NCBI GenBank assembly: GCA_049669185.1
Contig: JBATKF010000418.1
Span: 1 to 8,832 of the forward strand
Source: Thiosocius sp049669185
GTDB lineage: Bacteria; Pseudomonadota; Gammaproteobacteria; Chromatiales; Chromatiaceae
Direction of reading: 5' to 3'
Length of the DNA: 8,832 nucleotides
Shown: piece by piece, positions 6,063 through 8,832 of the stretch
Layout: each line of letters begins with the position of its first letter
How positions within the stretch are numbered: position 1 is the first letter of the stretch
The notes under the pieces: model-generated
The model's input: only the letters and a program-made list of their open reading frames with translations
What the model was told of the DNA's origin: nothing
Database searches by the model: none
Made by a program: the position numbers and the translations under genes

Positions 6063-6698
6063 CTAGCGTGCGGCCAGCTTGTCGCCGCCAGCGGCATGGT
6101 AAAACTCGATCACCTTGCGCACGTAACCCTGGGTCTCTTGGAAAGGCGGTATCTTGCGGCCGTAACGAATCACGGCATTCTCACCGGCGTTATAGGCTGC
6201 CAGCGCCAGCTGCAGATCATTGTCGAACATCACCAGTAGATCGCGCAGGTATTGTGTGCCGCCACGCAGGTTCTGCGCCGGATCACGACGATCAGCCACG
6301 CCATAGCGTTCGGCGGTCGCCGGCATCAGCTGCATCAGACCGACCGCACCTTTCGACGACACGGCATCCGTGCGATACGCAGATTCGGCGCGCACCACCG
6401 CGTGGACCAACGCCGGACGCAGCTGGCTCTTTGCGGCCGCGTGCCGGATCAGCGGTTGCAGTTCTTCACGTCGCTTGAACATTTGGCGCATCGCCGCCCC
6501 CGCACTCACCGGCGGCCGGGTGCTGCGACCGGTAGCGATCTGATAGCGCTTCATCAGCTGCATGCCACTCATCGGCCTGTCCGTCAGATGAATGTGGCCG
6601 CGGGCATCGCGGTACTTGTAGACGTCCGCCAGTGCGATGGACGACAACGCCATTGCACAGGTCAGGCAGGCAGAAATGGTCTTGATCACGATATGCAT
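6063..6698 (-). CDS. Periplasmic lytic transglycosylase with DUF4124 N-domain (SLT family 1)
   Basis: A 211-aa protein that should cleave peptidoglycan glycan strands between MurNAc and GlcNAc, forming the 1,6-anhydro product. Residues 1-24 form a signal peptide (cleavage near ALA|D). A DUF4124 module follows directly (DVYKYRDARGHIHLTDRPM, 25-43), common in proteobacterial envelope proteins. The Slt70-like catalytic domain spans about 80-205. The catalytic acid is Glu105 in VVRAESAYR, followed by SSKGAVGLMQLMPATA (114-129) and ALAAYNAGENAV (about 165-176), the three standard SLT motifs; YVRKV closes the domain. The length is normal for this short two-domain type. The ATG at 6698 has a modest GAGAG six bases upstream. 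The nearest minus-strand genes on both sides are separated by 58 and 181 bases, so it is probably transcribed alone. Confidence 0.93.
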   Translation of the reverse strand: MHIVIKTISACLTCAMALSSIALADVYKYRDARGHIHLTDRPMSGMQLMKRYQIATGRSTRPPVSAGAAMRQMFKRREELQPLIRHAAAKSQLRPALVHAVVRAESAYRTDAVSSKGAVGLMQLMPATAERYGVADRRDPAQNLRGGTQYLRDLLVMFDNDLQLALAAYNAGENAVIRYGRKIPPFQETQGYVRKVIEFYHAAGGDKLAAR

Positions 6699-6716
6699 AG
6701 CGGGCTCTCGCGGCAG

Positions 6717-6725
6717 AGTTTAGCA
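6717..6725 (-). promoter_or_regulatory. Possible extended -10 box of the lytic transglycosylase gene
   Basis: On the minus strand TGCTAAACT provides a TGn extension plus TAAACT just upstream of ATG 6698. The -35 region is poor: TTGACG is present but only 10 bases away. If used, the leader would be only about 12 bases long. Weak support. Confidence 0.25.
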
Positions 6726-6879
6726 CCGCGTTCGTCAAAAACGTGACATAGCGACGCAAAAGCGATCGATCAGGAATTGCACTCTTTACGCTAGCGGCCC
6801 GTCACCCGTCTCACTTTAGCCGCTTGCCCCTTTCCGGCGTGCAGCTTCTTTCGATCGGACCAACGCGGGACTCATTCCG
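6726..6879. other. Intergenic region between the lytic transglycosylase and the DUF938 gene
   Basis: No credible gene is visible. The region has one inverted repeat (AGCGGC at 6793-6798 and GCCGCT at 6819-6824) with a 20-base loop and no T-run, so I do not call it a terminator. The part nearest the lytic transglycosylase gene is somewhat T-rich on the minus strand and presumably holds that gene's promoter. Confidence 0.5.
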
Positions 6880-7494
6880 TCAAGCCTTCTGCCAGATCAA
6901 CAGGCGATTGTTGACCGGCATCTCGACATCCTCTGTAAGTGACATAGCGCTGGCCGCGGCCAGCTCCGTCAGCCAGGCGACATCACGCACCCCCATCGCC
7001 GGATCGTACTCGCGCAACCGGGCGTCGAAGTCCCGGTTGCTCGGCGACGTAAAAAGACCGTCATAATTGAAAGGTCCATAGAGCAGAAAGTGAGTGCCCG
7101 GACGCAGCACGCGCCCAACGCCGATGAACATCGCCTCGACCGCGGCCGTGGTCATGATGTGCGCGGTATTGGCACTGAACACCGCATCAAAGGGCCGTTC
7201 AGGCCAAGGGTCCTGCAGCACATCCAGCGCGATCGGCGCTTGGACATTCGGCAGATGGGCATCCTTCAGCCATGCCATGATCCCCGGATGATTCTCCGCG
7301 CAATCGCTCGTATGCCAGGTAAGGTGCGGGAGTTCGGCCGCAAAGTAGACCGCGTGCTGGCCGGTGCCACTGCCGATCTCGAGCAGATGCTCGCAGTCGC
7401 TTAGGCGCGGCTGCAACACCGCGAAGATCGGCGCACGGTTCTGGACGCAGGATTCGGAGAAAGGCTTGTTCACTGCGACAACATCGACTCGCAT
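6880..7494 (-). CDS. DUF938 class I SAM-dependent methyltransferase (METTL26-like)
   Basis: A 204-aa soluble protein. Known family: DUF938, which includes human METTL26; the substrate is unknown. Seen: the N-terminal KPFSESCVQNRAPIFAVL stretch (10-27) typical of the family. SAM-binding motif I is LLEIGSGTGQHAVYFA (37-52). An acidic residue ends strand 2 (TSDCAEN, Asp64), LDVLQDPWP follows at 90-98, and FSANTAHIM is at 106-114. The family signature YGPFNYDGLFTSPSN spans 139-153, with FD after it, then GVRD (168-171) and MPVNNRLLIW (192-201) at the end. The ATG at 7494 lies 10 bases after the ychJ stop, so the two genes are probably one unit. The ribosome-binding site is weak. An in-frame GTG at 7473 would give a shorter version starting at NKPFSE and cannot be excluded. 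Confidence 0.92.
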   Translation of the reverse strand: MRVDVVAVNKPFSESCVQNRAPIFAVLQPRLSDCEHLLEIGSGTGQHAVYFAAELPHLTWHTSDCAENHPGIMAWLKDAHLPNVQAPIALDVLQDPWPERPFDAVFSANTAHIMTTAAVEAMFIGVGRVLRPGTHFLLYGPFNYDGLFTSPSNRDFDARLREYDPAMGVRDVAWLTELAAASAMSLTEDVEMPVNNRLLIWQKA

Positions 7495-7504
7495 ATCACG
7501 ACCA

Positions 7505-7993
7505 TCAGGCGCCGCAGCATTTCTTGAATTTCTTTCCACTCCCGCAGGGACAGGGGTCGTTCCGCCCCACCTTGGGGGCAACATGCCGCTGCGTCTGCGG
7601 CTTCGGTATCTCTCCGTCGACGTAATACCAACGCCCGGCGTGGCGCTGAAAGCGGCTGCGCTCCTGATGCCGCTTGAATTCGCCGCGTTCTCTGAAGGTC
7701 GCGATGAATTCCACCCAACCCTGCTCGTCGCCCGTCTCACCGGCCTCGGTCGCTACGATCTCCAGTCCCAGCCATTCGGCCGTATCAGACCAGCGCCGGG
7801 TCGCGTCGCGATCCCAATCGCTGCGGTGGTCCGGGTGCAGGGTGTCGCCGAGGTAGTCGATGGCATGCTCGGCGTATGCGCTGAAGCGCGAACGCATCAA
7901 GGCCTCGGCGGTCTGGGGGATGGCATCACCATGGATGTAGGGGGCACAACAGGCGCTGAAGGGCTGCCCGGAGCCACAATGACATGACTGCAT
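7505..7993 (-). CDS. ychJ: YchJ family protein with SEC-C motifs at both ends
   Basis: A 162-aa protein that aligns from end to end with the E. coli YchJ (UPF0225) pattern as I remember it. The N-terminal zinc-type motif is CHCGSG...ACC (C4, C6, C15, C16). It is followed by HGDAIPQTAEALMRSRFSAY (21-40) and an NTF2-like middle domain containing EWLGLEIV (73-80), VEFIATFRERG and ERSRFQRHAGRWYYVDG. The C-terminal SEC-C motif is RNDPCPCGSGKKFKKCCG (144-161), the same metal-binding motif found at the SecA C-terminus. All eight metal ligands are present. The cellular role of YchJ is not established; SEC-C tails often bind zinc or iron and contact ribosomes or SecB, so a link to protein handling is only a guess. 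No ribosome-binding site is obvious before the ATG. Confidence 0.93.
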   Translation of the reverse strand: MQSCHCGSGQPFSACCAPYIHGDAIPQTAEALMRSRFSAYAEHAIDYLGDTLHPDHRSDWDRDATRRWSDTAEWLGLEIVATEAGETGDEQGWVEFIATFRERGEFKRHQERSRFQRHAGRWYYVDGEIPKPQTQRHVAPKVGRNDPCPCGSGKKFKKCCGA

Positions 7994-8004
7994 GTGATGA
8001 CCGT

Positions 8005-8026
8005 CCGTCGGAGATCTGATCGACGG
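8005..8026 (-). repeat. Hairpin in the probable 5' leader of ychJ
   Basis: CCGTCG (8005-8010) and CGACGG (8021-8026) are perfect 6-base inverted arms around a 10-base loop that contains the palindrome AGATCT. It lies between the possible ychJ -10 box and the start codon and may sit at the very 5' end of the mRNA. No T-run follows on either strand. Its function is unknown. Confidence 0.35.
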
Positions 8027-8027
8027 G

Positions 8028-8056
8028 ATTCTAGCGCATCACCTGCCGAGTGATCA
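8028..8056 (-). promoter_or_regulatory. Candidate sigma-70 promoter of ychJ and the DUF938 gene
   Basis: On the minus strand TAGAAT (8028-8033) matches TATAAT in five of six bases. A poor -35 box, TGATCA (8051-8056), stands 17 bases upstream. Transcription would start near 8021, giving a leader of about 28 bases. The -35 box includes the stop codon of the small hydrophobic frame at 8054-8176. Confidence 0.4.
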
Positions 8057-8176
8057 GACCAACCAGGCTAGGCACATCGCCAGCGCGGCAAGAATCGACA
8101 CCTCAACGACAAGGGCCGTCAGGGAGAGCCTGGGGGGCCGGGATCTTAGTTCCATTTTTGCTGCTTCGTACTGCAT
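8054..8176 (-). CDS. Possible 40-aa small membrane peptide divergent from the RHH gene
   Basis: A short frame from ATG 8176 to TGA 8054-8056. It has a basic, Pro-containing N-terminus (about 1-17, ELRSRPPRLS) and a continuous hydrophobic stretch to the last residue (LTALVVEVSILAALAMCL, then AWLV, about 19-40), with one Glu (25) inside it. That is a plausible single membrane span with Nin-Cout orientation. GGAA lies eight bases before the ATG, and a good sigma-70 promoter stands about 40 bases upstream. Longer in-frame starts exist (ATG 8212, TTG 8245), but they would begin at or before the expected transcription start. I recognise no family. It could be a small membrane protein, a toxin-like peptide, or a chance frame. 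Confidence 0.35.
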   Translation of the reverse strand: MQYEAAKMELRSRPPRLSLTALVVEVSILAALAMCLAWLV

Positions 8177-8216
8177 GATGCTGTTCCGTATGTTAAACTT
8201 CACGTTGTACATACAT

Positions 8217-8245
8217 TTTATATACGCCAATCGCACAGATTGCAA
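8217..8245 (-). promoter_or_regulatory. Sigma-70 promoter reading left, overlapping the RHH gene start
   Basis: On the minus strand TTGCAA (8240-8245; four of six match TTGACA) and TATAAA (8217-8222; five of six match TATAAT) are separated by exactly 17 bases. The expected transcription start is near 8210. The -35 box includes the first base of the ATG of the plus-strand RHH gene. The AT-rich spacer and flanks contain TGTACATACA (8207-8216), a TGTA/TACA inverted repeat that could be an operator. Confidence 0.45.
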
Positions 8246-8397
8246 TGACGAAAGAGAAAATAATCAACTTTCGCATCGACGGCGAACTCAAGAATCGGGC
8301 GAGAAAGCTGGCCGAGGCGGACGGTCGGAGCCTGTCTAACTGGATCACGCAATTGATCGAGAAAGAGGTCAAGAAGGCAAAGCGAAAGGAAGGATAA
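8245..8397 (+). CDS. Small ribbon-helix-helix DNA-binding protein (50 aa)
   Basis: A complete short gene from ATG 8245 to TAA 8397. The sequence KEKIINFRIDGELKNRAR, then KLAEADGRSLSNWITQLIEKEV, shows the classic ribbon-helix-helix layout. It has a beta-strand with alternating residues (IINFRI, 6-11), helix A (about 13-26), a Gly-Arg-Ser turn (27-29) and helix B (about 30-42, LSNWITQLIEKEV). A very basic tail follows (KKAKRKEG, 43-50). Such proteins act as dimers that insert the strand into the DNA major groove; Arc, CopG, ParG and many antitoxins belong here. No extra C-terminal toxin-binding domain is present, so a simple repressor or orphan antitoxin is more likely than a full type II partner. 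No ribosome-binding site is visible before the ATG. The Lys-rich codon use differs from the GC-rich neighbours, and transfer is possible. Confidence 0.75.
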   Translation: MTKEKIINFRIDGELKNRARKLAEADGRSLSNWITQLIEKEVKKAKRKEG

Positions 8398-8415
8398 ACG
8401 GCGCCGTGCAACGGC
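8398..8415. terminator. Weak bidirectional hairpin between the RHH gene and hrpA
   Basis: The 21-base gap between the two convergent genes holds the perfect palindrome ACGGCGCCGT (8398-8407). It also holds GCCGT-GCA-ACGGC (8403-8415), a 5-bp stem with a 3-base loop. Only a TTTA stretch follows on the minus strand, so termination is uncertain. Confidence 0.3.
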
Positions 8416-8418
8416 AGA

Positions 8419-8832
8419 TCACAACCCCAGCGCCTCCCAGCGTTTCCGGATCCGTTTCGTTGAAACCGGCTGCGCCGTCTTGAGTTCCTGGGCGAACAAC
8501 GACACCCGCAGTTCTTCGAGCAGCCAGCGAATCTCATCCAGACGCGGATCGAACACGCCCTGCCTGTCTGCCTGCTGCCGGCGAGCGAGCCAGTCGTGCT
8601 GCACGCTGGACATCTCCAGCAGACGTTGTTGATCACGCGCGGCCGCACTGGGCAGCTTTTCCAGTCGCAGCATCATGGCCTTGAGAAAGCGCGGATAATG
8701 CGCCAGCTGCGCCGGATCGGTCGTCTGCAGGAAACCACGATAGACCAGCCGATCGAGCTGCGCCTGCATGTCCTCGACCGAGACCCGCCAGTTTGGCTGC
8801 GTGGTCGTCGCCAGCGCCGAGCGCAAGCGATG
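8419..8832 (-). CDS. hrpA: ATP-dependent RNA helicase HrpA, C-terminal end (partial)
   Basis: The last 137 codons plus stop of a gene that continues past the right edge. Only the C-terminal DUF3418-type region is present. It includes DRLVYRGFLQTTDPAQLAHYPRFLK-like sequence, a MMLRLEKLP helix with an RDQQRL segment, and the conserved ending DEIRWLLEELRVSLFAQELKT followed by QPVSTKRIRKRWEAL. HrpA is a DEAH-box helicase that rescues stalled ribosomes by working on mRNA; the helicase motifs lie outside the window. The frame is open to the last base, and an apparent TTG start near 8826 is not a real start. Confidence 0.92.
   Translation of the reverse strand, partial: HRLRSALATTTQPNWRVSVEDMQAQLDRLVYRGFLQTTDPAQLAHYPRFLKAMMLRLEKLPSAAARDQQRLLEMSSVQHDWLARRQQADRQGVFDPRLDEIRWLLEELRVSLFAQELKTAQPVSTKRIRKRWEALGL

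Noticed and set aside
6793..6824. AGCGGC/GCCGCT inverted repeat downstream of the DUF938 gene
   Set aside because: Six-base arms with a 20-base loop and no U-tract; likely chance in GC-rich DNA.
7364..7987. 207-codon plus-strand frame opposite ychJ and the DUF938 gene
   Set aside because: Antisense to two clearly conserved proteins and has no family features.
1..8832. CRISPR arrays, insertion sequences, tRNA or rRNA genes
   Set aside because: No regularly spaced repeats, transposase-like frames with terminal repeats, or tRNA/rRNA-like segments were seen on either strand.

Overview
The window looks like chromosomal DNA of a GC-rich Gammaproteobacterium. By eye it is about 60% GC; I have not counted. 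The evidence is a MSHA-type (mannose-sensitive haemagglutinin) type IV pilus operon close to typical gammaproteobacterial genes: the C-terminus of the RNA helicase HrpA, a two-SEC-C YchJ protein, a DUF938 methyltransferase and a DUF4124/SLT lytic transglycosylase. A purple-sulfur or Chromatiales-like lineage is possible, but that is only an impression from the conserved hypothetical genes.

Left part (1-4034, all minus strand). Five genes overlap end to end and read right to left: mshI (PilM-like), a PilN-like gene, mshJ, mshK and mshL (secretin, cut by the left edge). Together they make the inner-membrane alignment subcomplex, its periplasmic connector and the outer-membrane channel of the pilus machine. 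The start of mshI is probably a TTG with an excellent ribosome-binding site, not the upstream ATG. The roughly 130 bases upstream of mshI hold a 6-bp hairpin that also resembles a sigma-54 -24/-12 promoter.

Middle (4133-5420). An unrecognised 118-aa gene lies upstream of the pilus operon on the same strand. A possible 42-aa reading frame containing a CXXCH motif overlaps its start by ATGA. Divergent from these is a secreted LprI/DUF1311-like protein, followed by a short conserved hypothetical gene on the plus strand.

Right part (5447-8832). Minus-strand genes encode a membrane-anchored ScsD/TlpA-like thioredoxin, a periplasmic lytic transglycosylase, and a DUF938 methyltransferase in a likely two-gene unit with ychJ. 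The most unusual stretch is 8054-8397. It is relatively AT-rich and carries a complete 50-aa ribbon-helix-helix DNA-binding protein on the plus strand. Divergent from it is a 40-aa hydrophobic reading frame with a good sigma-70 promoter whose -35 box covers the start codon of the DNA-binding protein. The window ends inside hrpA.

Most of the window is ordinary core genome. I found no CRISPR array, transposase, tRNA or rRNA. The best candidates for something new are the regulator/small-membrane-peptide pair at 8054-8397 and the CXXCH small frame at 4486-4614.
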